This document shows, piece after piece, positions 10,939 to 19,439 of a stretch of 54,530 nucleotides of DNA. The DNA comes from Paenibacillus sp. MMS18-CY102. Lineage in GTDB: Bacteria; Bacillota; Bacilli; Paenibacillales; Paenibacillaceae. Position numbers and translations under genes: made by a program. The DNA lies in NCBI RefSeq assembly GCF_009789195.1, contig NZ_WSTC01000037.1, positions 1 through 54,530 of the forward strand, in the 5' to 3' direction. Each line of letters begins with the position of its first letter. Position 1 is the stretch's first letter. The notes beneath the pieces are model-generated. The model was not told the origin of the DNA. It made no database searches and was given only the letters and a program-made list of their open reading frames with translations.

Positions 10939-11721
10939 GTGTATTGTAGTTCATGCGGTGCCCACAATGATTCGGCAGTTAAGTTCTGCGCATCCTGCGG
11001 AGCGCCAGTTGAAAGTAAGGCAGCGGAGGGTCAGGGTCCAAATCGCTACATTGCTGCGGCTGCTGAACAGCCGAGTATAGCATTAGCGGATTCATCCGCT
11101 CAGCAATCGACAGCGCCTGCTAACGCGTCCAGCGGCCAGCAAGTGGCGCCGGTGCCTGGTTCGCGCAAGAAGATGATAATGGGCATAGCGGCAATTGCAA
11201 TTATCGTGATTGCGGCGTACATTATTTTGGGCAAAGGCAGTACAGAGGTGGCTTATAAAGGCGTGTCACTTGGCGATGAGCTGGAGACACTAAAGGATAA
11301 GCTGGGGCCTGCTAAGGAAATAAACGATGATATGAATGAGAACGGCGTAAAGCTATATGAGTACGAGAATAATCCCCAATTCATGGTGAAGGACGGTAAG
11401 GTCGTCGGCATTTATCTCGATGAAGATGATTATGAGCTGGAAAACGGCATCACGAGCGGGGAGTCGACGTTGAACGATATCATCAAAGCGTACGGCAAGG
11501 GCAAGCTGCACAACTCGAGCGAAGATGGCGGAAGCTACGTTGTTTATAAGGATAGCAAGACGGTTATCGCTTTCGAGATGTCTGTATCAGGCGATGTGCC
11601 ACATGCGAGTGATGAGGTTGGCGAAATTCAAGCGATGCGAATCGACATGATCGATAACGATCAGATGGTCGAAAGCATCGAAGAGATGATTGAGCCTGGC
11701 GCGCTGAAGTATAAGAAATAA
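10939..11721 (+). CDS. Zinc-ribbon, single-pass membrane protein with extracytoplasmic domain
   Basis: GTG 10939 follows GAGGAGG at 7 nt. A complete zinc ribbon, YCSSCGAHN...FCASCGAPV, sits at the N-terminus. An S/A/Q-rich linker and one membrane helix (MGIAAIAIIVIAAYIIL, about residues 79-96) follow. The remaining 160 residues are acidic and include YKGVSLGDELETLKDKLGP, a repeat-like fold reminiscent of small extracytoplasmic sensor domains. Function unknown. Second gene of a two-gene zinc-ribbon operon. Confidence 0.8.
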   Translation: MYCSSCGAHNDSAVKFCASCGAPVESKAAEGQGPNRYIAAAAEQPSIALADSSAQQSTAPANASSGQQVAPVPGSRKKMIMGIAAIAIIVIAAYIILGKGSTEVAYKGVSLGDELETLKDKLGPAKEINDDMNENGVKLYEYENNPQFMVKDGKVVGIYLDEDDYELENGITSGESTLNDIIKAYGKGKLHNSSEDGGSYVVYKDSKTVIAFEMSVSGDVPHASDEVGEIQAMRIDMIDNDQMVESIEEMIEPGALKYKK

Positions 11722-11749
11722 GGGTTAGTTTTGATCGGAATGAGGGGGT

Positions 11750-11778
11750 GCGCAGCTTACGGGCTGCGCGCCTTTTTA
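11750..11778 (+). terminator. Zinc-ribbon operon terminator
   Basis: 7-bp GC-rich stem GCGCAGC/GCTGCGC followed by GCC and five T. Confidence 0.88.
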
Positions 11779-11837
11779 TATGGGAGGGCGGTCGGCTATA
11801 ATTGGGGGAGAGAAGCAGCAAGGGAGGGGGATGAACG

Positions 11838-12066
11838 TTGGGAGCGAAGCAGCAGAAGAAACCGAAGGCCAAACCTAAGCTAGAGCCACCCAAGCTGCCA
11901 AAGCAACTGCCCGAGCTGGAATGGCAAAGTATGCGAATTTACGGGGCTGGGCGTGGGCATTGCGGATTTGCAAGGTTGTATTATTGGGCGTGAGCAGGCC
12001 TCAGTATTCGCTGGTTTATTCGGGCTTGTGTTAAAGCATCATGTTTCTGATGGGGATGAAGGGTAG
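11838..12066 (+). pseudogene. Frameshifted small gene
   Basis: TTG 11838 with GGAGGGGG 7 nt upstream opens a frame starting MGAKQQKKPKAKPK that stops at 11991. From about 11940 a protein-like sequence runs in the +1 frame, containing GLGVGIADLQGC and ASVFAGLFGLVLKHH, to a stop at 12064-12066. Adding one base near 11936 (a T-run) joins both halves into a protein of about 76 residues with a Lys/Pro-rich head and a hydrophobic tail. It is either a recent single-base deletion, a sequencing error or a programmed shift. Family not recognised. Confidence 0.5.
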
Positions 12067-12150
12067 GTTAGTGATGGTTCCTAGCTGGTGATGAACGGGC
12101 TTCTAGCAATCTAGCGAGCTGTGAGTTGAGCCAATAGTGAGGAGTGGCGT

Positions 12151-12198
12151 AGCCGTGCCCGAAGCAGCGGAAGCTGTGGGGCATGGCTTTTGTTGTTT
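12151..12198 (+). terminator. Terminator before the polyketide operon
   Basis: 10-bp stem AGCCGTGCCC (12151-12160) with GGGCATGGCT (12179-12188), one G-U pair, followed by TTTGTTGTTTT. Confidence 0.75.
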
Positions 12199-12306
12199 TG
12201 TACGGGATCGGTGGCGAGGCCTCGTTCTACACCTAGCGGGCTGCGAATACAATAGGAACAGTTTGTCCTAGCAGTCATGGTTTGGTTAATAGAGGAGGAG
12301 TGGAAC

Positions 12307-13569
12307 GTGCCGATTGAGGATCGTATAGATGCAAGTTCAAATGTGCGCAGGGAACCGGCGGCGGGAAAGCTTATCGCCCTACTGGGCATAGGAAGGGCTG
12401 TTCCGGAATGCCGCCTGGACCAACGTGATACCGTCGCACGTTTAGCGCGGGGGCTAGAGGAAGTGGGCCAGCGCGATCAGGCAAGATGGGCGAAGCGGAT
12501 TTTCCATCAGAGCGGGGTTGAGACGCGGCATACCGTAGTGCCAAGCTTGGCGGGACCGGCATCGGAGAGCCATTATGCCCCGGGCACTCCACAGGAGCGG
12601 GCTCCGCGAACGTCAGAACGGATGGCGCTGTATCGTGAGCATGCGCCAGTACTGGCCGAACGGGCTGCGAAGGAGGCGCTGCGCGATAGCGGCGTGGATG
12701 CGACTGAGGTGACGCATGTGATTACCGTCAGCTGCACGGGCATGTATCTGCCAGGTCTGGATGCAGAGCTGGCAGAACGCCTGGGGCTGCTGTGCGGCCT
12801 GCGCAGGCTGCCGCTGACATTCCTCGGCTGTGCCGCGGGAATGACGGCGATGCGGACGGCGCAGGAGCTGGTTGCAAACGATGCGAATGCGGTGGCGCTA
12901 ATCGTTTGTGTAGAGTTATGCACGCTGCATATCCAGCCTTCAGGGGATCGGGAGTCGCTGTATGCTGCTGCATTTTTCGGGGATGGGGCATCGGCTTGTG
13001 TCATTGGGCACGCGGGGGGAGCGCGACAGCGGCAAGCTGGCGACTGCTTCTTGCTCGATGTTGGCGTGTCCGAGCTTGCACCAGAAGCGGCGGATGCGAT
13101 GACTTGGACCGTAGGCGATCTCGGGTTCGACCTGTTTCTGTCCCCTCGGGTACCGGAGCTGCTGGGGCAGCATGTGCCTAGCATGGTGGAACGCTATGCA
13201 CCCGGCTATAAGCCGGATTGGTGGGCGATTCATCCCGGCGGGCGAGGCATCGTTGATGCCATGCAGAAAATATTCCAGCTAAGCGATGCGGACACGCATG
13301 CAAGCCGTGAGGTGCTGCGCAATTATGGCAACATGTCATCGGCAACGATCCTGTATGTGCTGCACGGCATGAGAGAGCAGCTTCGGGCGAGAGGAGGCGG
13401 CTTAAGCAAAGGGCTGGCAGTGGCGTTTGGGCCGGGGCTGACTGCTGAGCTGTTGCGCATGGCTTATGTGCCTGCCATGGTTGGCAGTGTTGGCGAAGGC
13501 ACGTTCGGAGGCGGCGATGAGGTAAAGGAGTTCGGGAAGGCAGCCGGAGCGGTGGCGTACGATGGCTAA
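12307..13569 (+). CDS. Type III polyketide synthase
   Basis: A chalcone/stilbene-synthase-fold enzyme that extends an acyl-CoA starter with malonyl-CoA. GTG 12307 follows GAGGAGG and gives 420 residues. The catalytic triad is visible: Cys175 (FLGCAAG), His309 (WAIHPGGRG) and Asn342 (NYGNMSSA). Other family landmarks are VSCTGMYLPGLD and FFGDGASACVIG. It is closest in motif style to bacterial alkylpyrone or alkylresorcinol synthases (BpsA, SrsA type). The stop overlaps the methyltransferase start by 8 nt, so the two genes are translationally coupled. The product cannot be told from sequence: an alkylpyrone or alkylresorcinol is the likeliest guess. Confidence 0.93.
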   Translation: MPIEDRIDASSNVRREPAAGKLIALLGIGRAVPECRLDQRDTVARLARGLEEVGQRDQARWAKRIFHQSGVETRHTVVPSLAGPASESHYAPGTPQERAPRTSERMALYREHAPVLAERAAKEALRDSGVDATEVTHVITVSCTGMYLPGLDAELAERLGLLCGLRRLPLTFLGCAAGMTAMRTAQELVANDANAVALIVCVELCTLHIQPSGDRESLYAAAFFGDGASACVIGHAGGARQRQAGDCFLLDVGVSELAPEAADAMTWTVGDLGFDLFLSPRVPELLGQHVPSMVERYAPGYKPDWWAIHPGGRGIVDAMQKIFQLSDADTHASREVLRNYGNMSSATILYVLHGMREQLRARGGGLSKGLAVAFGPGLTAELLRMAYVPAMVGSVGEGTFGGGDEVKEFGKAAGAVAYDG

Positions 13570-14314
13570 TCTACAGCTTCGGTGGCGGGCGAAGCAGCCG
13601 GAGTTAATGGACGATTGCAACGATGGCGGCGCGCCTCTGCGCCAAGCGTTGCAGCATTTGGGGCGCTTGAATCGGTTGTTCGCGGCGGCTGGCCCTATCC
13701 TGTATGGCGTCAAGCAGGTGTGGAAGGAAGCGGGCCGTCCGCGGGAGCTGGCGATCCTTGATATTGGCTGCGGGGCAGGCGATGTGAACCGGGCGCTGCT
13801 CCGGTGGGCGAAGCAAGAGGGCATAAAGTTGGAGCTAACATTGGCGGATATTACGGCAGAAGCCTGTGCTGAAGCGCGCGAGCAGTTTCAAGGCGATCCG
13901 CGCGTGAAGGTAGAGCAGCTTGACCTGTTCCAGCTTCCTGCGGGGACGGCGGATATTGTGGTGGCTTCGCAGGTGCTGCATCATTTTGGCGAAGGTGATG
14001 TGGCTAAGGCGTTCGGGGCAATGCTACAGGGGGCGCGGCTAGGCGTAGTTGTGGGCGACATTCATCGGCATCCGATTGCGTGGGCAGCAGTGTGGTTGGC
14101 TGCGCGGCTCGTGTCGCGCAATCGGTACATTCGGCATGATGGCCCGTTATCAGTGGCAAAAGGGTTTCGTGCCGCCGATTGGCGCCGCATGCAGGTGTCT
14201 CTAAGGCGCTCACATCCTGAAATGCACTTGGCGTATGCGTGGCGGCCTTTGTTCCGATATGCCTGTTGGGCCAAACGCCCTCAGGCAGCCGAAGGAGGCA
14301 ATGGCGATGCATGA
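13562..14314 (+). CDS. Class I SAM-dependent methyltransferase
   Basis: ATG 13562 lies within the end of the polyketide synthase gene. The SAM-binding motif I LDIGCGAGD is at about residues 63-71, and ASQVLHHF matches the post-motif II region of UbiE-type enzymes. 250 residues is a normal length. It most likely methylates the polyketide or phenolic product of the upstream synthase, as small-molecule methyltransferases do in comparable clusters. Its 3' end overlaps the next gene by 8 nt, the same overlap as at its 5' end. Confidence 0.9.
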   Translation: MANLQLRWRAKQPELMDDCNDGGAPLRQALQHLGRLNRLFAAAGPILYGVKQVWKEAGRPRELAILDIGCGAGDVNRALLRWAKQEGIKLELTLADITAEACAEAREQFQGDPRVKVEQLDLFQLPAGTADIVVASQVLHHFGEGDVAKAFGAMLQGARLGVVVGDIHRHPIAWAAVWLAARLVSRNRYIRHDGPLSVAKGFRAADWRRMQVSLRRSHPEMHLAYAWRPLFRYACWAKRPQAAEGGNGDA

Positions 14315-15443
14315 TGCCATTATTATTGGAGCGGGTGTTGCAGGTGCAAGCATGGCCTGTGCATTGGCTGGCCAAGGGTGGGACACGCTGCTGCTTGATC
14401 GACATGCTTTCCCACGGCATAAAGTGTGTGGAGCGTTTTTATCGCCAGAGTCGCGCCAATCGTTAACGGAGCTTGGGCTGGATGCTGTATTAGGTGAGCT
14501 GCAGCCAGCTCCTATTCCAATTGGGGAGATTCGGATAGCAGCAGCCCAGGGTGCACCGCTGAAGCTAACGCTGCCTATTCCGGCTCAGAGCGTTAGCCGC
14601 TATGCGCTAGACCTTGCTTTGCAGACGGAGGCGCATGCGCGAGGCGCTCAAGTGCGGACAGGCTCGACTGTAACGGCCATTTCCCAGACACTGGGCGGTT
14701 GGCAGGTCACTGTGCGATCCCGGGATCAGGGAAGCTATACGTTGGAAGCGCGTGCGGTTATTGGGGCGTGGGGACGGACGGCACCAGCGGGGTTGTCTAA
14801 TCAAGCGGTTGAGCGGAGCAAGCTTTTCATGGGCCTTCGAACCGAGCTGTCAGGCGTGCCAGCTGAAGCGGCGGTCGAGCTCTACTTTTTCCCTGGCGGT
14901 TACGTTGGGCTTGTTCCTAGCGGCAATGAGGCAGGGCTGGCGAATGCAGCTGCGCTTGTGACGCCAGAAGCATTCCGCCGCTGCGGCCAATCGGCAGCGG
15001 GCGTAATTGCCGAGGCTGCACGGGTAGTGCCTGCACTGAACAAGCGGCTGCTGGGCGCGGAGCCAGTTGTAGGAACTGCTGCCGCAGCGCCGGTGGAGCT
15101 GGACCGTCGCCCACTTGCGTGGGGCATTGTGCCGCATATTGGTGATGCGGCAGCGGTTATTCCACCGCTTTGCGGTGACGGGATGGCGATGGGCTTGCAC
15201 GCAGTAACGGTGTGCGCGCCGATGGTGGACCGCTATTTGCGCGGGACATTGACGGTTGGAGGCTGGCGGGCTGCGTATAATGTAGCGCTAACCCGGGATT
15301 TTGCTGGACCGTTATGGTGGGGCGGCTTGCTTCAGGCGGGGTTAGGCATTCGCGGCCTATCCCCCGTGCTGCTTAGGCTTGGGCGAGCCATGCCTAGCTT
15401 GGCTTATCGGTTCGTGGAGGCGACGCGGCTGCGTGCACGGTAG
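14307..15443 (+). CDS. FAD-dependent oxidoreductase (geranylgeranyl-reductase / aromatic hydroxylase type)
   Basis: ATG 14307 is chosen over 14301 because AGGAGG at 14293-14298 gives an 8-nt spacing. The dinucleotide-binding motif IIIGAGVAGASMACALA is at the very N-terminus. HKVCGAFLSPES fits the family's second region, and GDGMAMGLHAV is the FAD ribose-binding GD motif near residue 290. At 378 residues it fits flavoprotein monooxygenases or reductases. With the upstream synthase and methyltransferase it resembles the Streptomyces SrsA-SrsB-SrsC logic: polyketide core, methylation, flavin hydroxylation to a quinone. That chemistry is inferred. Confidence 0.88.
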   Translation: MHDAIIIGAGVAGASMACALAGQGWDTLLLDRHAFPRHKVCGAFLSPESRQSLTELGLDAVLGELQPAPIPIGEIRIAAAQGAPLKLTLPIPAQSVSRYALDLALQTEAHARGAQVRTGSTVTAISQTLGGWQVTVRSRDQGSYTLEARAVIGAWGRTAPAGLSNQAVERSKLFMGLRTELSGVPAEAAVELYFFPGGYVGLVPSGNEAGLANAAALVTPEAFRRCGQSAAGVIAEAARVVPALNKRLLGAEPVVGTAAAAPVELDRRPLAWGIVPHIGDAAAVIPPLCGDGMAMGLHAVTVCAPMVDRYLRGTLTVGGWRAAYNVALTRDFAGPLWWGGLLQAGLGIRGLSPVLLRLGRAMPSLAYRFVEATRLRAR

Positions 15444-15452
15444 CATGATTTT

Positions 15453-15587
15453 CTAATTGAATATTCCCCTAATGATGCGTGCAATCAGGCGAATAACGGG
15501 TACGGCAAGCTCGCCGGCAATTTCAGCCCACCAGGGAACGTATTCCCTGCGTTTTCGTTTCTCTTGCTTGAACATAGGATTGGACAT
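15453..15587 (-). CDS. Small amphipathic protein (44 aa)
   Basis: A clean 44-codon frame on the minus strand, ATG at 15587, with GAAGGGGA 8 nt upstream. The product begins MSNPMFKQEKRKRREYVPWW and continues with an amphipathic helix (VPVIRLIARIIRGIFN). It has a basic head and a hydrophobic, arginine-spaced tail, typical of small membrane-associated proteins. It overlaps no other gene and is convergent with the polyketide operon. I do not recognise the family; conservation would decide whether it is real. Confidence 0.6.
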   Translation of the reverse strand: MSNPMFKQEKRKRREYVPWWAEIAGELAVPVIRLIARIIRGIFN

Positions 15588-15707
15588 GTTTTTGGTCCCC
15601 TTCGCCTGTCTTTAGGGTCTTTCCCCCGGCATGCCGGTATGCGATAATGCCCATATGTTGTTAATTATTGCATAAAGTTATGGGTTCAGGGAGGGGTAAG
15701 TTTTGGT

Positions 15708-16622
15708 ATGGAACTGATTACGCTAGGGCAGCGTTATTTTCCTGGCTTATGCCATGCAATGTGTTGCGGGACAGAGCTGGTGCAGATGGGGCCGCATGGC
15801 GTAAAAACGCGGTACCAAATTATACTTGTATCACAAGGGACAGGTCTCGTGCAGGTGAACGGCCGTGCTTACCCGCTTACATCTCCAGCGATTTACTGTG
15901 TGGACGAGTCGTCAACGATCGAGATGGATGAGTGTGCTGCGCTGCGCGTGAAGGCCGTCTATTTTCATCCGGGTGTGATTAACCATCGGTTCACATTCGA
16001 CCGGCTGTCCCAGCCCGATGCGCTTGAAGGCAGCGATTACGATGATTTATGGTGCTTAAAGCCGTTCCGCGAGCATGCCGACGGTTATTATGGCTGCATT
16101 CCGCTCGACACAGCAACAGCCCGCCACTTATCAATAATGATGGATCAAATGGCCGACATGCTAGAGATGCAGCCCGATAACCAGTGGCCTTGCCGCAGCC
16201 GTTCGTATCTAATGGAGCTATTATTCCTTCTTAGCCGCATTTGCAAGCAGGCCATCGCTCCATCCGAGCTGTCAATGCCTTCGGTGGATGCGAGCCTGCA
16301 GCCCATTATTTCGCACTTACATACCTACTATAGGGACAAAATTAAGCTAGAGCATCTAACCGCACAGTTTCATACGAACAAAACGACGTTAAACCATCGA
16401 TTCCGTGCGTGCACCGGCCAATCGGTCATGGCCTATCTAGGGGGCATTCGCATGCAAATCGCGGCGTCGTTGCTGCGCAATACGCTGTTGCCTACTGAGG
16501 AGATTGTATCCCGAATCGGGTTGAGCGATGACGCTCATTTTATACGGAGCTTCCGTAATTATGCGGGCTGCACGCCGGCTGAATACCGCCATTTGCATTG
16601 TTGGATGCTGGAGCGGGCTTGA
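15708..16622 (+). CDS. AraC-family transcriptional regulator
   Basis: ATG 15708 has AGGGAGGGG 11 nt upstream. The 304-residue protein has an N-terminal cupin-like sensing domain (GRAYPLTSPAIYCVDE), then a C-terminal pair of helix-turn-helix motifs. The first is in LEHLTAQFHTNKTTLNHRF and the second in EEIVSRIGLSDDAHFIRSF, followed by the family motif GCTPAEYR. It is not obviously coupled to a neighbour: a strong terminator follows, and the flanking genes have their own signals. Confidence 0.92.
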   Translation: MELITLGQRYFPGLCHAMCCGTELVQMGPHGVKTRYQIILVSQGTGLVQVNGRAYPLTSPAIYCVDESSTIEMDECAALRVKAVYFHPGVINHRFTFDRLSQPDALEGSDYDDLWCLKPFREHADGYYGCIPLDTATARHLSIMMDQMADMLEMQPDNQWPCRSRSYLMELLFLLSRICKQAIAPSELSMPSVDASLQPIISHLHTYYRDKIKLEHLTAQFHTNKTTLNHRFRACTGQSVMAYLGGIRMQIAASLLRNTLLPTEEIVSRIGLSDDAHFIRSFRNYAGCTPAEYRHLHCWMLERA

Positions 16623-16626
16623 TCGA

Positions 16627-16665
16627 GTGGCTGCCATTGTACCAAATACAATGGCAGCCACTTTG
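16627..16665 (+). terminator. AraC gene terminator
   Basis: A perfect 15-bp stem (16627-16641 with 16647-16661) around a CCAAA loop, followed by TTTGTG. It begins 4 nt after the stop codon. Confidence 0.88.
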
Positions 16666-16748
16666 TGCTTCCTGCGAAAGTGCATCCGTATTACAGCAGT
16701 AAATTTATATAAAAAGCGCTAATTTTTAATATTTTTATAAAAATGGGT

Positions 16749-16757
16749 TGGTATAAT
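16749..16757 (+). promoter_or_regulatory. Extended -10 promoter of the secreted modular protein
   Basis: TGGTATAAT is a perfect extended -10. The -35 zone (TAATAT at 17 bp) is poor. It lies about 120 nt before the ATG, leaving a long leader. Confidence 0.5.
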
Positions 16758-16875
16758 TAAAAAGTGGCAGGAAGATAAAGCCAAATTAGCGTTAGAGGAG
16801 GGAAGCTGATACTTTCGGCGGCAAGCCAGCGTTACCTAAAGAGAGCTAAAAATAAACAATGGGAGAGAAAGCGTA

Positions 16876-19323
16876 ATGAAAAGATTTTTTGGCGTGATGA
16901 TTGCAATTATTGTGTTCGTAGGCTTGTTCTTGTCAGGGCAAGGTGCTTCCCAAGCGGCAGGAGTGTACCCAATCGATCGGTCCGAAGGCGGAACGGTGAC
17001 GGTTAGTGAAGGAAACAGCCCCGCTGGCCAAGACAAGAGCAGCGCTTTTGACAGCAATGATTTGACCAAATGGCTCATTTTTAACAACACAGGGTGGATT
17101 CAATATCAATTTGCTAATAGTGGCCAATATGCGATCAATGCGTATACAATTCGCTCCGCCAACGATTACCCTGAACGTGATCCGGCAAGCTGGACGCTGA
17201 AGGGATCGAATGATGGCACGAGCTGGACGCTGTTGGACACGCAGCAAAGTCAAAATTTCACTAACCGTAATGAGGCCAAGTCATACCAAATAGCGAATAC
17301 AAGCCTTTATAGCTATTATCGCTTCGAATTTACAAATCACAGCGGCTCGATTTTGCAGCTTGCGGAGATCGAATTGTTCGATGGCGCTTCGAAATCATAC
17401 GCTCCGTTGACGCCAACGATTACGGCAAGTGCGGAGAATGCGCCCAACGAAGGCGTAGCGAAGCTCTATGATGGCACGAGCACGACGAAGTGGCTGGCGG
17501 CACAGGCCAGCGGGTATGTTCGTTTCGATTTTGCGCAAACGATTGCACTTGATGGTTATGCAATAACGTCTGCGAATGACGCCAGCGAGCGCGACCCGAA
17601 AAGCTGGACGCTGCAAGCCTCCAACGACGGCGTCTCGTGGACGGCTATCGACAGCAGAAGCAATGAGAATTTCTACAATCGGCACCAGCGAAAAGATTAC
17701 GCAATAGCCGGCAACCAGACGGCATACCGTTATTATCAATTCAATTTTACTAATCATAGCGGAAACATGTTGCAGATTGGGGAGATCGAGTTTTCCTATC
17801 AGGGGGATATGTGGCATGAGATTGCGCCAGTAATCGATTATCACAATACGGATACGACTTATAAGGGGACCCTGATCAATCAAGCTTTCCCGGATGCGGA
17901 GCAAGAAGTGACGGAAATCGTTCGGAAAATCAATTCGCTCTTCTATGCAAATCCTGGTGAAGCGCATTTCGGGCCAAAAACGATCCACATTCGGGTAGAA
18001 GACTCGCCGGGCGTCGCTTCCGCTGGGGGCGATCGTAGCGATGCCGATATATTTATTAGCTCGCAGCATCTGAATAACGTATACAACGGCGGCAAGCCGA
18101 TACGTGAGGAAATCATCGGCATTCTGTACCATGAATTAACACATGTATATCAGGATAACGACAATGGGGCCGCGCCGGGCTATATGATCGAAGGCATCGC
18201 GGATGCCGTTCGGTTTGAGGTGGGGTATCATGACCGTTATAGTGAGCAGGTAGGGGGCACATGGCAAGATGGCTACGGCAAGACGGGCAATTTCATCCGT
18301 TGGATCGATGAACACAAGCGTCCTGGTTTCTTAAGGGATATTAACGCAAGCTTATCCTCATTTGACGGATCAACGTGGACGGCAAACGTATTCTCGACGT
18401 TAGCTGGAGCCGATGTGAACACGTTATGGAATGAGTACCAAATTTCGTTGGACCATGATGCGCCATCCGTACCGGCTGGGCTTACGGTAGCGGGCAAAAC
18501 GGCGACAAGCATCACCTTGTCATGGACACCGTCTACGGATAACTTAAACGTGGCCGGATACGATATTTATCGTGATAACGTGAAGGTCGGGACGGCTTCA
18601 TCCGGCACCACCTATATCGTTAGCGGACTAAGCGAAGCAACGGCGTACACGTTCTTCGTTAAGGCTGTCGATACTGCGGGGAATGTATCGGGTGCGAGCG
18701 GCTCCGTTACGTCGACGACGAATGCGTCCACTCAATCAGCAACGATTTATTACAAACGGGGCTTCGCCACGCCTTACATCCACTATCAAGTAGACGGTGG
18801 TTCTTGGACGGTGGCTCCCGGTACCGCAATGGCGAATTCTGAGATCGCGGGCTACAGCAAAATCACGATTAACTTAGGATCAGCCGCAGGCCTTACGGCC
18901 GCATTCAACAATGGCACTGGGACATGGGATAACAATAACGGGCAAAATTACCGATTCGCCGCTGGAACGTTCACGATCATCGGGGGCACAATCACATCCG
19001 GCACGCCGCAGCCCGACAGCATTACGTTCGTGGTTACAGTGCCATCTAATACGCCTTCCAATGCGAGCATTTATTTGGCGTCCAATATTGGCAGCTGGAA
19101 CCCGGGGGATGCGAATTATAAGCTAACGAAAAATTCGAACGGAACGTATAGCATTACTGTGAGCGTAACCGCAGGAACGGCTATTGAATACAAGTTTACA
19201 AAAGGAACGTGGGCGACCGAGGAAGTGAGCAGCAGCGGAGCTGCAATCGGCAACCGAACGTTGACGACGTCAGGCGGAGCCCAGACCGTTAACGTTTCAG
19301 TCGCACGTTGGAAGGACCAGTAG
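16876..19323 (+). CDS. Large secreted protein: discoidin x2, basic-secretory-protein peptidase domain, FN3, starch-binding modules
   Basis: ATG 16876 follows GGGAGAG. The 815 residues start with a signal peptide (ends near SQAAG, residue 28). Two F5/8C discoidin-like domains follow (about 29-165 and 170-315; repeated W-T-L-x-G/A-S-N-D-G-x-S-W and NHSG..LQ..EIE). A basic-secretory-protein domain carries the zinc-type motif HELTH at residues 419-423 followed by EGIADAVR. Then come an FN3 domain (about 530-615), a CBM25-like module (ATIYYKRGF onward) and a C-terminal CBM20-like module (VPSNTPSNASIYLASN). The modules suggest a secreted metallopeptidase tethered to starch or other glycans. Substrate and activity are unproven. 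Confidence 0.85.
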   Translation: MKRFFGVMIAIIVFVGLFLSGQGASQAAGVYPIDRSEGGTVTVSEGNSPAGQDKSSAFDSNDLTKWLIFNNTGWIQYQFANSGQYAINAYTIRSANDYPERDPASWTLKGSNDGTSWTLLDTQQSQNFTNRNEAKSYQIANTSLYSYYRFEFTNHSGSILQLAEIELFDGASKSYAPLTPTITASAENAPNEGVAKLYDGTSTTKWLAAQASGYVRFDFAQTIALDGYAITSANDASERDPKSWTLQASNDGVSWTAIDSRSNENFYNRHQRKDYAIAGNQTAYRYYQFNFTNHSGNMLQIGEIEFSYQGDMWHEIAPVIDYHNTDTTYKGTLINQAFPDAEQEVTEIVRKINSLFYANPGEAHFGPKTIHIRVEDSPGVASAGGDRSDADIFISSQHLNNVYNGGKPIREEIIGILYHELTHVYQDNDNGAAPGYMIEGIADAVRFEVGYHDRYSEQVGGTWQDGYGKTGNFIRWIDEHKRPGFLRDINASLSSFDGSTWTANVFSTLAGADVNTLWNEYQISLDHDAPSVPAGLTVAGKTATSITLSWTPSTDNLNVAGYDIYRDNVKVGTASSGTTYIVSGLSEATAYTFFVKAVDTAGNVSGASGSVTSTTNASTQSATIYYKRGFATPYIHYQVDGGSWTVAPGTAMANSEIAGYSKITINLGSAAGLTAAFNNGTGTWDNNNGQNYRFAAGTFTIIGGTITSGTPQPDSITFVVTVPSNTPSNASIYLASNIGSWNPGDANYKLTKNSNGTYSITVSVTAGTAIEYKFTKGTWATEEVSSSGAAIGNRTLTTSGGAQTVNVSVARWKDQ

Positions 19324-19377
19324 CCAAACGGCAGAGCCGTGTTAGCGTACGTGTAGTACGGGCTATTAACGTGGAAA

Positions 19378-19419
19378 GGGGTATCCCAGCCGCCATGGCT
19401 GCCGGGATACCCCTTTTTT
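19378..19419. terminator. Terminator between convergent genes
   Basis: 10-bp stem GGGGTATCCC (19378-19387) with GGGATACCCC (19404-19413), then six T on the plus strand. It can serve the modular protein gene and, as a hairpin, the convergent lipoprotein gene starting its stop at 19442. Confidence 0.85.
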
Positions 19420-19439
19420 ACCCTGAAAATGCCTCTCCA

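Noticed and set aside
12573-13184. Minus-strand frame of 203 codons within the polyketide synthase gene
   Set aside because: GC-rich shadow of the catalytic gene; Ser/Pro/Arg-rich without any recognisable motif.
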